Translations under genes and position numbers: made by a program
In this document: positions 55,880-64,000 of the stretch, one piece after another
Position numbering within the stretch: position 1 is the stretch's first letter
How the letters are laid out: each line of letters begins with the position of its first letter
Origin: Geodermatophilus chilensis
GTDB lineage: Bacteria > Actinomycetota > Actinomycetes > Mycobacteriales > Geodermatophilaceae
Direction: 5' to 3'
Assembly (NCBI RefSeq): GCF_002802985.1
Contig: NZ_NVPT01000001.1
Location: 1-64,000, forward strand
DNA: 64,000 bases
Notes under the pieces: generated by a model
The model's input: the letters and a program-made list of their open reading frames with translations, nothing else
Databases searched by the model: none
What the model was told of the DNA's origin: nothing

Positions 55880-56494
55880 TCAGACCCCCTGGCCCGCACG
55901 CGCCCGCAGCATGGCCGCGGGAGCGACGTCCTCGAGCGGCAGACCGCGGCGGGCCGCGATCTCCTCGGGACGGACGAGCTCCTTCAGCGCCTGCATGGTC
56001 GCGTGCACGATGTTGATCGGGTTCGAGGACCCGAGGCTCTTGGAGAGCACGTCGTGGATGCCGGCGCACTCGAGCACGGCACGCACCGGGCCACCGGCGA
56101 TGACACCGGTACCGGGGCTGGCCGGCTTGAGCAGCACGACACCGGCCGCCGCCTCACCCTGCACCGGGTGCGGGATGGTGCTGGCGATGCGCGGCACCTT
56201 GTAGAAGTGCTTCTTGGCCTCCTCGACGCCCTTGGCGATCGCCGCGGGCACCTCCTTGGCCTTGCCGTAGCCGACGCCCACGGTGCCGTCGCCGTCGCCC
56301 ACGATCACCAGGGCGGTGAAGCTGAAGCGCCGACCACCCTTGACGACCTTGGACACGCGGTTGATGGCCACCACGCGCTCGATGAAGTTGCTCTTCTCGG
56401 CAGGCGCGCCGCCGGGCCCCCGCCCGCCGTCACGACGGTCCCGGCGGTCGTTGCCGCCGCCAGCGCCGCCGCCGCGTCGCTGTGGTCCTGGCAT
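55880..56494 (-). CDS. rpsE: 30S ribosomal protein S5
   Basis: S5 of 204 residues. The first 35 residues are Gly/Arg-rich ([20 protein letters not shown]), an extension common in actinobacteria; then [40 protein letters not shown] and [20 protein letters not shown]5 supports decoding accuracy. Confidence 0.97.
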   Translation of the reverse strand: MPGPQRRGGGAGGGNDRRDRRDGGRGPGGAPAEKSNFIERVVAINRVSKVVKGGRRFSFTALVIVGDGDGTVGVGYGKAKEVPAAIAKGVEEAKKHFYKVPRIASTIPHPVQGEAAAGVVLLKPASPGTGVIAGGPVRAVLECAGIHDVLSKSLGSSNPINIVHATMQALKELVRPEEIAARRGLPLEDVAPAAMLRARAGQGV

Positions 56495-56525
56495 CAGACG
56501 TCCCTCTCGATCTGCTCGTCGCTCA

Positions 56526-56936
56526 TCAGAAGTCCAGCCCGCCCTCGCGCGCGCCGTCGGCCAGCGCCGCGATGCGGCCCTGGTACCGGTTGCCGCCCCG
56601 GTCGAAGACGACCGCGGTGATCCCGGCCGCCTTGGCGCGCTCGGCCACCAGGGCGCCGACCTGGCGGGCCAGCGTGGACTTGTCGCCCTCGGCACTGCGC
56701 AGGCTGGCGTCCAGCGTCGAGGCACTGACCAGGGTACGGCCGACGGTGTCGTCGACGACCTGGACGTGGATGTGCCGCGAGCTGCGGTTGACCACCAGGC
56801 GCGGGCGCTTCGGGGTGCCGCCCACGCGCTTGCGCAGGCGGGTGTGCCGGCGCAGACGGGAGACCCGCCGTGCAGTGCTGATGTCGGTGCCGACGGGCTT
56901 GTGGACCCGAGCGCCACTCTTCTCGGTCTGTGCCAT
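56526..56936 (-). CDS. rplR: 50S ribosomal protein L18
   Basis: The 136-residue L18 has [33 protein letters not shown] and [20 protein letters not shown]. It binds 5S rRNA. ATG at 56936 overlaps the rplF stop (TGATG). Confidence 0.97.
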   Translation of the reverse strand: MAQTEKSGARVHKPVGTDISTARRVSRLRRHTRLRKRVGGTPKRPRLVVNRSSRHIHVQVVDDTVGRTLVSASTLDASLRSAEGDKSTLARQVGALVAERAKAAGITAVVFDRGGNRYQGRIAALADGAREGGLDF

Positions 56937-57475
56937 CACTTACCCGTCTTCCCGACCTTGCGCTTGACGACCTCGCCCTGGTAGCGCACGCCCTTGCCCT
57001 TGTACGGGTCCGGACGGCGCAGCCCACGGATGTTGGCCGCGACCTGCCCCACCAACTGCTTGTCGATCCCGGCCACCCGCAGGCGGGTCGGGGACTCGAC
57101 GGTGAAGGTGATGCCCTCGGGGGCCCTCACCGGCACCGGGTGGCTGTAGCCCAGGGCGAACTCGAGGTCCGACCCGCGGGCCTGCACGCGGTACCCGACA
57201 CCGACGATCTCGAGGGTCTTGGTGTAACCCTCGGTGACGCCGGTGATCATGTTGGCGATGAGCGTGCGCGACAGCCCGTGCAGAGCACGGCTCTCCCGCT
57301 CGTCATCCGGCCGCTGCACCTGCAGCGTGCCGTCCTCGCCGCGCTCGACGGTGATCGGCGAGGCGACGGTGTGGCTCAGCGTGCCCTTGGGGCCCTTGAC
57401 GCTCAGCGTCTGGCCCTCGATGGTGACGTCCACGCCACCGGGCACGGGAATCGGCAGTCGTCCGATCCGCGACAT
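56936..57475 (-). CDS. rplF: 50S ribosomal protein L6
   Basis: The 179-residue L6: [52 protein letters not shown] and [20 protein letters not shown]. It lies near the factor-binding site. Confidence 0.98.
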   Translation of the reverse strand: MSRIGRLPIPVPGGVDVTIEGQTLSVKGPKGTLSHTVASPITVERGEDGTLQVQRPDDERESRALHGLSRTLIANMITGVTEGYTKTLEIVGVGYRVQARGSDLEFALGYSHPVPVRAPEGITFTVESPTRLRVAGIDKQLVGQVAANIRGLRRPDPYKGKGVRYQGEVVKRKVGKTGK

Positions 57476-57487
57476 GTCACTCGCTCC

Positions 57488-57898
57488 TCACCAGACGTAG
57501 GCGAGGACTTCCCCACCCACGCCCTTCTTGTTCGCCTGGCGGTCGGTCAGCAGCCCGGTCGAGGTGGAGATGATGGCCACCCCTAGGCCGCCCAGCACCT
57601 TCGGCAGCGCGTTGGACTTGGCGTACACCCTCAGACCGGGCTTGGAGACGCGCCGGACGCCGGCGATGCTCCGCTCACGGTTGGGGCCGTACTTGAGGTC
57701 CACCACCAGCTCCTTGCGGGTGGTGCCGTCCTTCTCGACCTCGTTGACGGTCCAGCCGGCGATGTAGCCCTCCTGCTGGAGGATCTCGGCGATGTGCGTC
57801 TTCAGCTTGGACGACGGCATGGTCGTGGAGTCGTGGTACGCCTGGTTGGCGTTCCGGATCCGCGTCAGCATGTCGGCGATCGGGTCGGTCATCGTCAT
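57488..57898 (-). CDS. rpsH: 30S ribosomal protein S8
   Basis: The 136-residue S8: [38 protein letters not shown] and [20 protein letters not shown]. The ATG at 57898 gives the usual MTMTDP start. S8 is the classical autogenous regulator of the spc unit in E. coli; no such site was identified here. Confidence 0.97.
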   Translation of the reverse strand: MTMTDPIADMLTRIRNANQAYHDSTTMPSSKLKTHIAEILQQEGYIAGWTVNEVEKDGTTRKELVVDLKYGPNRERSIAGVRRVSKPGLRVYAKSNALPKVLGGLGVAIISTSTGLLTDRQANKKGVGGEVLAYVW

Positions 57899-57984
57899 GG
57901 GTGTCGTGCCTCTCTCGCCGCGGTTCCTCACGCGGTCTCGCGCGGGCCTCTCGGCGATCGGTGGTGCTTCGGGTGTGGTGAGGC

Positions 57985-58047
57985 GCTGGAACGGCCCGCT
58001 CCCGGGGCCCGCCGCGAGCTTGCGAGCGGTGGGGAGGAGCGGGTCCT
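57985..58047 (-). repeat. Family A repeat after rpsN, inside the ribosomal cluster
   Basis: On the minus strand the rpsN TAA is followed by AGGACC. The arms CCCGCTCC (on the plus strand 57996-58003) and GGAGCGGG (58036-58043) pair perfectly around a CTCGCAAGCTCG core. It lies between rpsN and rpsH. Confidence 0.75.
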
Positions 58048-58233
58048 TTACCAGCTGGACTTGCTGACGCCCGGCAGCTCGCCGGCGTGTGCCATCTCCC
58101 GCAGGCAGATCCGGCACAGGCCGAACTTGCGGAAGACCGAGTGCGGACGACCGCACCGCTGGCACCGGGTGTAGCCGCGGACCGCGAACTTCGGCTTGCG
58201 GGCCGCCTTGTTGATCAGCGCCTTCTTGGCCAT
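58048..58233 (-). CDS. rpsN: 30S ribosomal protein S14, type Z
   Basis: The 61-residue zinc-binding S14: [40 protein letters not shown] with RICLREMAH, so four cysteines as two C-x2-C pairs. It is the ribosomal cluster copy. A family A repeat follows its stop. Confidence 0.97.
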   Translation of the reverse strand: MAKKALINKAARKPKFAVRGYTRCQRCGRPHSVFRKFGLCRICLREMAHAGELPGVSKSSW

Positions 58234-58254
58234 GTGGGTGTCTCCTCCCCCGGC

Positions 58255-58839
58255 TCAGCGGGTGGTGGTGACGACGGGCTGGCCGGCGAACGGAAAGCCC
58301 AGCAGGCGGAGGAGCTCGCGACCCTCCTCGTCGTTCGTGGCGGTGGTGACCAGCGTGATGTCCATGCCGCGCGGACGGTCGATCTTGTCGACGTCGATCT
58401 CGCGGAACATCGACTGCTCCGTCAGGCCGAACGTGTAGTTGCCGTGACCGTCGAACTGCTTGGCGTTGAGCCCGCGGAAGTCACGGATGCGGGGCAGTGC
58501 CAGCGACAGCAGCCGGTCCAGGAACTCCCACATGCGGTCGCCGCGGAGGGTGACCTTCGCGCCGATCGGCATGCCCTCGCGCAGCTTGAACTGGGCGATG
58601 GACTTGCGGGCCCGGACGACGGCCGGCTTCTGCCCGGTGATGGCGGTGAGGTCGCGGACCGCGCCGTCCATCAGCTTGGCATCACGGGTGGCCTCGCCGA
58701 CGCCCATGTTGACGACGATCTTCGTCAGCCGCGGGATCTGCATGACGTTCTCGTAGCCGAACTCGTTCTGCAGCGCCGGGACGATCTCGTCGCGGTAGCG
58801 GGCGAGCATGCGGGGCAGCTCACGGGTGGGTGCACTCAT
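58255..58839 (-). CDS. rplE: 50S ribosomal protein L5
   Basis: The 194-residue L5 contacts 5S rRNA and P-site t[63 protein letters not shown] and [20 protein letters not shown]. Confidence 0.98.
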   Translation of the reverse strand: MSAPTRELPRMLARYRDEIVPALQNEFGYENVMQIPRLTKIVVNMGVGEATRDAKLMDGAVRDLTAITGQKPAVVRARKSIAQFKLREGMPIGAKVTLRGDRMWEFLDRLLSLALPRIRDFRGLNAKQFDGHGNYTFGLTEQSMFREIDVDKIDRPRGMDITLVTTATNDEEGRELLRLLGFPFAGQPVVTTTR

Positions 58840-58843
58840 GGCG

Positions 58844-59197
58844 TCAGAGGTCCTTACCGGTGCGCCGCGAGACCCGGATGCTGCGGCCTTCCTCGTCCTT
58901 GCGGTAGCCGACCCGGGTCGGCTTGTCCTCGGAGTCGATCACCATCACGTTGCTCACGTGGATGGGAGCCTCCTGCGTGACGATCCCGCCCGACTGGGCA
59001 CCACGCTGGTTGGAGCTGATCCGGGTGTGCTTCTTGACCCGGCCCACGCCCTCGACGAGGACCTTCTGCAGCTTCGGGTAGGCGGCGATCACCCGGCCCT
59101 TGGCGCCCTTGTCCTTGCCGGACAGCACCACGACGGTGTCACCCTTCTTGACCTTCATCGACGGCGCCTTGGCCGTCGTGTCCTTCTTCGCAGCCAT
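58844..59197 (-). CDS. rplX: 50S ribosomal protein L24
   Basis: The 117-residue L24 has a KOW motif: [20 protein letters not shown], followed by [20 protein letters not shown] and [23 protein letters not shown] at 59197 follows GGAGG by 10 nt; GTG at 59203, overlapping the rplN stop, is the alternative. Confidence 0.96.
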   Translation of the reverse strand: MAAKKDTTAKAPSMKVKKGDTVVVLSGKDKGAKGRVIAAYPKLQKVLVEGVGRVKKHTRISSNQRGAQSGGIVTQEAPIHVSNVMVIDSEDKPTRVGYRKDEEGRSIRVSRRTGKDL

Positions 59198-59199
59198 GG

Positions 59200-59568
59200 T
59201 CACAGCACCTCCGGAGCGAGCGAGATGATCCGCATGAAGCGCTTGTCGCGGAGCTCACGGCCCACCGGGCCGAAGATGCGCGTACCGCGCGGGTCGCCGC
59301 TGTCGCGGATGATGACGGCGGCGTTCTCGTCGAAGCGGATGTAGGAGCCGTCGGGACGACGACGCTCCTTCACCGTGCGGACGACGACGGCCTTCACGAC
59401 GTCGCCCCGCTTGACCCCCGCACCGGGCAGCGCGTCCTTGACGGTGGCGACGATGACATCGCCGATGCCCGCGTAGCGTCGCCCCGACCCGCCGAGCACC
59501 CGGATGCAGAGGATCTCCTTCGCACCGGTGTTGTCGGCGACCCGCAGTCGCGACTCCTGCTGGATCAC
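59200..59568 (-). CDS. rplN: 50S ribosomal protein L14
   Basis: The 122-residue L14: [60 protein letters not shown] and [23 protein letters not shown] at 59568 is the standard start length. It begins the rplN-rplX-rplE series after a 224-bp gap with two hairpins, so it probably has its own promoter. Confidence 0.97.
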   Translation of the reverse strand: MIQQESRLRVADNTGAKEILCIRVLGGSGRRYAGIGDVIVATVKDALPGAGVKRGDVVKAVVVRTVKERRRPDGSYIRFDENAAVIIRDSGDPRGTRIFGPVGRELRDKRFMRIISLAPEVL

Positions 59569-59638
59569 GTCCTTACTCCCTGATCTCAGTTGTGACAGCC
59601 GGGCCGGAACGGTGAACCGGCTGTCCGGCACCCACGTG

Positions 59639-59674
59639 CGGACGCACCGGCAGCGTCAGCCGCCGGTGCGTCCG
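59639..59674 (-). terminator. Second hairpin between rpsQ and rplN
   Basis: CGGACGCACCGGC (59639-59651) pairs with its complement (59662-59674) on a 10-nt loop. It stands in the leader of rplN, so it could be terminator or leader structure. Confidence 0.6.
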
Positions 59675-59763
59675 TGCACGGGTACCGGGATGGGCGCGCA
59701 CCCGCAAGAGCGCGCCAGTCGTCCAGGGTACTCGCTCCTGGACCCGCCCCGGAGGGCGCCTCC

Positions 59764-59788
59764 GACGGGGACCACGCGGGTCCCCGTC
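59764..59788 (-). terminator. Terminator after rpsQ
   Basis: GACGGGGACC (59764-59773) and GGTCCCCGTC (59779-59788) pair perfectly 4 bp after the rpsQ stop. It separates the S10 and spc type units. Confidence 0.8.
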
Positions 59789-59792
59789 TGAC

Positions 59793-60104
59793 CTACTTGG
59801 CCTTCTCGAGGACCTCGACCAGCCGCCACCGCTTGGTGGCCGACGTCGGCCGGGTCTCCATGATCTGCACGCGGTCACCGATGCCGGCGACCTGCTGCTC
59901 GTCGTGGGCCTTCAGCTTGCTGGTGCGACGGATGACCTTGCCGTAGAGGCCGTGCTTCACGCGGTCCTCGACCTCGACGACGATGGTCTTGTCCATCTTG
60001 TCGCTGACCACGAGACCCTCGCGGACCTTGCGGTAGCCACGGCCGGCCAGGCCGGGGCCCGACGCGGTCGCCTCGTTGACGCTCGCCGGCTGGGGCTCGC
60101 TCAT
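59793..60104 (-). CDS. rpsQ: 30S ribosomal protein S17
   Basis: S17 of 103 residues, with a short N-terminal extension before [40 protein letters not shown] and [20 protein letters not shown] follow. ATG overlaps the rpmC stop. Confidence 0.97.
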   Translation of the reverse strand: MSEPQPASVNEATASGPGLAGRGYRKVREGLVVSDKMDKTIVVEVEDRVKHGLYGKVIRRTSKLKAHDEQQVAGIGDRVQIMETRPTSATKRWRLVEVLEKAK

Positions 60105-60334
60105 GCCACACCCTCGTTCGGGGCGACCGAGAGGCCCAGCTCGCGCTCGCGCATGATCGTGTAGATCCGGGCGATGTCGCGGCGGACCGTCTGCAGCCGC
60201 CGGTTGTTGTCCAGCTGGCCGGTGGCCACCTGGAACCGCAGGTTGAACAGTTCTTCCTTCGACTCGCGCAGCCGCGTGGCGAGCTCCTCGGCGGAGAGCT
60301 CACGCAGCTCGGGAGCGGTCAGACCGGCGGCCAT
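60101..60334 (-). CDS. rpmC: 50S ribosomal protein L29
   Basis: The 77-residue helical L29: [40 protein letters not shown] and [22 protein letters not shown] at 60334 touches the rplP stop; GTG one codon earlier is an alternative. Confidence 0.96.
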   Translation of the reverse strand: MAAGLTAPELRELSAEELATRLRESKEELFNLRFQVATGQLDNNRRLQTVRRDIARIYTIMRERELGLSVAPNEGVA

Positions 60335-60750
60335 CACACCTCTCCTTCACGAGTGATGAAGCGGCACTTCATCGGCAGCTTGTGGATCGCGCGGCGCATC
60401 GCCTCGCGGGCCACCGGCTCGGCCACGCCCGACAGCTCGAACATGATCCGGCCCGGCTTGACGTTGGCGACCCACCACTCCGGCGAACCCTTACCGGAAC
60501 CCATGCGGGTCTCGGCCGGCTTCTTGGTGAGGGGGCGGTCCGGGTAGATGGAGATCCAGACCTTCCCGCCACGGCGGATGTGGCGGGTCATGGCGATACG
60601 AGCGGACTCGATCTGCCGGTTGGTCACGTACGCCGGCTCGAGCGCCTGGATGGCGTACTCACCGAAGTTGATCTCGGTACCGCCCTTGGCACGACCCGAG
60701 CGGCTCGGGTGGTGCTGCTTGCGGTGCTTGACGCGCCGTGGGATCAGCAC
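60334..60750 (-). CDS. rplP: 50S ribosomal protein L16
   Basis: The 138-residue L16: [60 protein letters not shown] and [20 protein letters not shown]. It binds A-site tRNA. GTG start. Confidence 0.98.
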   Translation of the reverse strand: MLIPRRVKHRKQHHPSRSGRAKGGTEINFGEYAIQALEPAYVTNRQIESARIAMTRHIRRGGKVWISIYPDRPLTKKPAETRMGSGKGSPEWWVANVKPGRIMFELSGVAEPVAREAMRRAIHKLPMKCRFITREGEV

Positions 60751-60753
60751 GTG

Positions 60754-61668
60754 TCAGCCCTCCGTGGGGTTCTGCGCGGCCGTGTTCTCGGCCGCAGCGG
60801 TGGCCTCGGGGCCGGCGGCGTCCGCGACGGACTGCTGGGAGGCAGCGTCGCCGGAGGTCGCGGCCACCGCGCTGTCGGTGGTGTCGACGGCGGGGCCGGT
60901 CGAGGACTCGGCAGCGGCGCGGCCGGCCTCGGTCCCGCCCGCGGTGGTGCCCGAGGAGCCCGAGCGGCGCGGACGCTGCGAGCGCTCACGGCGCTGCTGC
61001 CGGGCGGCGAGGGCCTCGAGGGCGTCCCGCTCGGCACGCGAGCCGCTGGCGTCGCCCTTGTAGATCCAGACCTTCACGCCGATGCGGCCGAAGGTGGTCC
61101 GGGCCTCGTAGATGCCGTAGTCGATGTTCGCCCGGAGGGTGTGCAGCGGCACCCGCCCCTCGCGGTAGAACTCCGACCGGCTCATCTCGGTGCCACCCAG
61201 GCGACCGGAGCACTGCACCCGGATGCCCTTGACCTGCGGGCTGCGCTGGGCCGACTGCATGGCCTTGCGCATGGCCCGGCGGAAGCTGACCCGGCTGGAG
61301 AGCTGCTCGGCGACGCCCTGGGCGACCAGCTGCGCGTCGGACTCGGGGTTCTTGACCTCGAGGATGTTCAGCTGCACCTGCTTGCCGGTGAGCTTCTCCA
61401 GCTCGCCGCGGATGCGGTCGGCCTCCGCACCGCGCCGGCCGATGACGATGCCCGGCCGGGCGGTGTGGATGTCGACGCGGACCCGGTCACGGGTGCGCTC
61501 GATCTCGACCTTGGAGATGCCGGCCCGCTCCATGCCCTTGGACATGAGCTTGCGGATCGCGACGTCTTCCTTGACGTAGTCCTTGTACAGCTTGTCGGCG
61601 TACCACCGGGACTTGTAGTCGGTGGTGATACCCAGACGGAACCCGTGCGGGTTGACCTTCTGACCCAC
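60754..61668 (-). CDS. rpsC: 30S ribosomal protein S3 with long tail
   Basis: Residues 1-215 are a normal S3: [20 protein letters not shown], the KH domain [40 protein letters not shown] and [21 protein letters not shown] tail of about 75-85 residues rich in Ala, Ser, Thr, Glu and Gly follows (total 304). GTG shares one base with the rplV stop. Confidence 0.97.
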   Translation of the reverse strand: MGQKVNPHGFRLGITTDYKSRWYADKLYKDYVKEDVAIRKLMSKGMERAGISKVEIERTRDRVRVDIHTARPGIVIGRRGAEADRIRGELEKLTGKQVQLNILEVKNPESDAQLVAQGVAEQLSSRVSFRRAMRKAMQSAQRSPQVKGIRVQCSGRLGGTEMSRSEFYREGRVPLHTLRANIDYGIYEARTTFGRIGVKVWIYKGDASGSRAERDALEALAARQQRRERSQRPRRSGSSGTTAGGTEAGRAAAESSTGPAVDTTDSAVAATSGDAASQQSVADAAGPEATAAAENTAAQNPTEG

Positions 61669-62132
61669 TAGCGGGTCCCTCCCCTCGTGTTGCTCTTCTG
61701 CTGCGCGGCCGGGCCGGACTGCCCGGTGCGGCGGCGGGCCGTGCGCGACTTGCCGGCGAGCTCGGTGCTGGAGGAGACCTCCGCGACCTCGACGGTGATG
61801 TGGCAGGTCCGCTTGTTGATGCGGTAGGCGCGGCCCTGCGCCCGCGGACGGATCCGCTTGAGCGTCGGGCCCTCGTCGACGTACGCCGCGCTGACGACCA
61901 GCGCCGCGGGGTCGAGCCGCAGGTTGTGCTCGGCGTTGGCGACCGCGCTGGCGACCACCTTGAGGACCGGCTCGCTGGCGGCCTGCGGCGCGTAGCGCAG
62001 CAGTGCCAGGGCCTCGTCGGTCGGCAGGTAGCGGATGAGGTCCACCACCCGGCGTGCCTTCATGGGGGTGACGCGGACGAACCGGGCGGTGGCCCGGGCG
62101 ACCGGCGTCTCCTGTCCCAGCTGGGATGTCAT
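61668..62132 (-). CDS. rplV: 50S ribosomal protein L22
   Basis: L22 of 154 residues: [40 protein letters not shown] and [20 protein letters not shown], whose hairpin lines the exit tunnel. A basic C-terminal tail of about 35 residues ([12 protein letters not shown]) is typical for actinobacteria. Confidence 0.97.
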   Translation of the reverse strand: MTSQLGQETPVARATARFVRVTPMKARRVVDLIRYLPTDEALALLRYAPQAASEPVLKVVASAVANAEHNLRLDPAALVVSAAYVDEGPTLKRIRPRAQGRAYRINKRTCHITVEVAEVSSSTELAGKSRTARRRTGQSGPAAQQKSNTRGGTR

Positions 62133-62152
62133 GGGGATCTCTCTCTACCTGG

Positions 62153-62434
62153 TCAGCCGCGCCGGGACCGGCGGTCGTCCTTCACGTGCCCACGGAAGGT
62201 GCGGGTGGGCGCGAACTCGCCGAGCTTGTGCCCGACCATCGCCTCGGTCACGAAGACCGGCACGTGCTTGCGGCCGTCGTGGACGGCGATCGTGTGGCCG
62301 AGCATGTCCGGGATGATCGTCGAACGGCGCGACCAGGTCCGGATCACGTTCTTGGTGCCCTTGTCGTTCTGCGCGTCCACCTTCTTGAGCAGGTGGTCGT
62401 CGACGAACGGGCCCTTCTTCAGGCTGCGTGGCAT
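62153..62434 (-). CDS. rpsS: 30S ribosomal protein S19
   Basis: The 93-residue S19: [40 protein letters not shown] and [20 protein letters not shown]. Normal length and place between rplB and rplV. Confidence 0.98.
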   Translation of the reverse strand: MPRSLKKGPFVDDHLLKKVDAQNDKGTKNVIRTWSRRSTIIPDMLGHTIAVHDGRKHVPVFVTEAMVGHKLGEFAPTRTFRGHVKDDRRSRRG

Positions 62435-62457
62435 GTCTGTCGGACTCCTCTACCCGC

Positions 62458-63291
62458 TCAGCGCTTCTTGTTGGTGCGCCGGCGGCGCACGATCAGGGCG
62501 TCACTGGCCTTGCGCTTGCGCGTGCGGCCCTCCGGCTTGCCCTTCGGGTTCACCGGGTGGCGACCACCGGAGGTCTTGCCCTCACCACCACCGTGCGGGT
62601 GGTCCACCGGGTTCATGGCGACACCGCGGACGGTCGGGCGCTTGCCCTTCCACCGCATGCGGCCGGCCTTGCCCCAGTTGATGTTCGACTGCTCGGCGTT
62701 GCCCACCTCGCCGACGGTCGCGCGGCAGCGGACGTCGACGTTGCGGATCTCGCCCGACGGCATGCGCAGCTGCGCCAGCCGCCCCTCACGGGCGACCAGC
62801 TGGACGCTGGTGCCAGCCGACCGGGCGATCTTGGCGCCGCCACCGGGCCGCAGCTCGATGGCGTGGACCACCGTGCCGACGGGGATGTTGCGCAGCGGCA
62901 GGTTGTTGCCCGGCTTGATGTCGGCCGAGGGACCGCACTCCACCGTGTCGCCCTGCTTCAGTCGGGCCGGCGCGATGATGTAGCGCTTCTCGCCGTCGGC
63001 GAAGTGCAGCAGCGCGATGCGCGAGGTGCGGTTCGGGTCGTACTCGATGTGCGCGACCTTCGCCGGCACGCCGTCCTTGTCGGCTCGACGGAAGTCGATG
63101 ACCCGGTAGGCGCGCTTGTGCCCGCCACCCTGGTGCCGCGCGGTGACCTTCCCGTGGACGTTGCGCCCGCCGCGACCGTGCAGCGGCCGGACCAGCGACT
63201 TCTCGGGATGGTCGCGGGTGACCTCGGCGAAGTCGGCGACGCTGGAGCCGCGGCGGCCCGGCGTCGTCGGCTTGTACTTGCGGATAGCCAT
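62458..63291 (-). CDS. rplB: 50S ribosomal protein L2
   Basis: The 277-residue L2: [60 protein letters not shown] and the tail [17 protein letters not shown]. His in VDHPHGG is needed at the peptidyl-transferase centre. It is a primary 23S rRNA-binding protein. Confidence 0.98.
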   Translation of the reverse strand: MAIRKYKPTTPGRRGSSVADFAEVTRDHPEKSLVRPLHGRGGRNVHGKVTARHQGGGHKRAYRVIDFRRADKDGVPAKVAHIEYDPNRTSRIALLHFADGEKRYIIAPARLKQGDTVECGPSADIKPGNNLPLRNIPVGTVVHAIELRPGGGAKIARSAGTSVQLVAREGRLAQLRMPSGEIRNVDVRCRATVGEVGNAEQSNINWGKAGRMRWKGKRPTVRGVAMNPVDHPHGGGEGKTSGGRHPVNPKGKPEGRTRKRKASDALIVRRRRTNKKR

Positions 63292-63335
63292 TGCTGACTC
63301 AGTTCCTCTGTCTCTGGTCCGATCGGTCGCGGCGC

Positions 63336-63638
63336 TCAGGCGCCGGGACCACCGAAGATCTCGATGCGGTCGCCGGGCGCCAGCGAGACGATCGCGCGCT
63401 TGGTGTCCTTGCGCTTGCCGAGCTTGTTGCCCCGGCTGCGCTTGCGCTTGCCCTGGCGGTTGATCGTGTTCACGCCGAGGACCTTCACGTTGAAGACCTG
63501 CTCGACCGCGATCTTGATCTGCGTCTTGTTGGCCTCGGGCAGGACGACGAACGTGTACTGGTTCTCGTCGAGCAGCCCGTAGCTCTTCTCCGAGATGACC
63601 GGGGACAGCAGGACGTCCCGGGGGTCGCGGACGCTCAC
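63336..63638 (-). CDS. rplW: 50S ribosomal protein L23
   Basis: The 100-residue L23: [40 protein letters not shown] and [20 protein letters not shown]. It docks SRP and trigger factor at the tunnel exit. GTG overlaps the rplD stop. Confidence 0.97.
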   Translation of the reverse strand: MSVRDPRDVLLSPVISEKSYGLLDENQYTFVVLPEANKTQIKIAVEQVFNVKVLGVNTINRQGKRKRSRGNKLGKRKDTKRAIVSLAPGDRIEIFGGPGA

Positions 63639-64000
63639 GCCTTCTCCTCGGTGGTGTCGGTGGCGGTGTCGAGGTCGGTGGTGCCCTCGGCCGGCTGGAT
63701 GGACGGGATGGCACCCGGCACGTCCGGCGTCGTCAGGTCGGGCTTGGCGACCTCACGGCCCTTCGACGGCCCGGCGACGAACTCGGCGAGCGCGGCCTCG
63801 GTGAAGACGACCTCGTCGGCGACCAGCACGTCGTAGGTGTTGAGCTGGCCGGCCTCGAGCAGGTGCACCTGCGGCAGGTTGCGCAGGCTCACCCAGCTGA
63901 GCGTGTCGTCGCGGTCGAGGACCACGAGCACCCGCCGGGCCTGGGTGACCGACTGGAGGGTCGCCAGCGCGGCCTTGGTCTTCGGCGCGTCGCCGTCGAC
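63635..64000 (-). CDS. rplD: 50S ribosomal protein L4, 5' part outside the window
   Basis: The frame runs off the window edge at 64000. The visible C-terminal 121 codons read [60 protein letters not shown], then an extra tail of about 45 residues beyond the normal L4 end, finishing [14 protein letters not shown]4 lines the exit tunnel. The acidic tail resembles that of L17 in this genome. Confidence 0.95.
   Translation of the reverse strand, partial: VDGDAPKTKAALATLQSVTQARRVLVVLDRDDTLSWVSLRNLPQVHLLEAGQLNTYDVLVADEVVFTEAALAEFVAGPSKGREVAKPDLTTPDVPGAIPSIQPAEGTTDLDTATDTTEEKA

Overview
The window is chromosomal core DNA from a high-GC actinobacterium, most likely Geodermatophilaceae (Blastococcus/Modestobacter/Geodermatophilus type). 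The base is inference from very high GC, many GTG starts, stop/start overlaps of 1-4 nt, and gene orders shared with Mycobacterium and Streptomyces: M23 peptidase-pcrA-chorismate mutase (like Rv0950c-Rv0948c); guaA-guaB3-guaB-DUF5319; a bldM/whiD-type pair next to groEL/groES; tsaD-rimI-tsaB-tsaE-alr-nnr-acpS-glmS-glmM-rpsI-rplM; and truA-rplQ-rpoA through the spc and S10 ribosomal clusters. No rRNA, tRNA, transposase, integrase or CRISPR array was seen.

Layout. 0-5.5 kb: lipase, cell-wall M23 peptidase, PcrA helicase, and a chorismate mutase behind a Phe-Tyr-Tyr leader peptide and terminator (attenuator). 5.5-8.4 kb: an NTF2-like protein and an ECF41 module (CMD-family protein plus frameshifted sigma factor with an intact ECF41 promoter), then a PIG-L deacetylase. 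8.4-11.6 kb: a PspC histidine kinase/LuxR regulator pair divergent from a PspC/LiaF-like protein. 11.6-15.9 kb: a disturbed block with frameshifted gdhA, frameshifted acetyltransferase and an internally deleted second copy of the guaA 3' end, then two membrane/envelope genes, one a GT39-like glycosyltransferase. 15.9-22.3 kb: purine genes and two developmental-type regulators. 22.5-24.8 kb: groEL/groES under CIRCE. 24.8-27.5 kb: methyltransferase and a soluble MCP-domain protein. 27.7-35.7 kb: a tightly overlapping run for t6A modification, alanine racemase, NAD(P)HX repair and AcpS. 35.8-41.8 kb: glmS, glmM, rpsI/rplM, carbonic anhydrase, sugar kinase. 41.8-46.3 kb: molybdenum-cofactor genes (moeA, moaC, moaB, fdhD, mobA). 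46.5-64 kb: minus-strand truA, rplQ, rpoA and the ribosomal/secY/adk/map/infA genes, ending inside rplD.

Three families of short structured intergenic repeats run through the window. The commonest sits directly after stop codons, begins AAGGACC, and has an outer stem whose two arms change together between copies. Many upstream-most genes appear leaderless: a -10 hexamer lies 6-8 nt before a GTG or ATG start. Starts given here were chosen by reading frame, ribosome-binding sites, overlaps and these -10 boxes, not by experiment.
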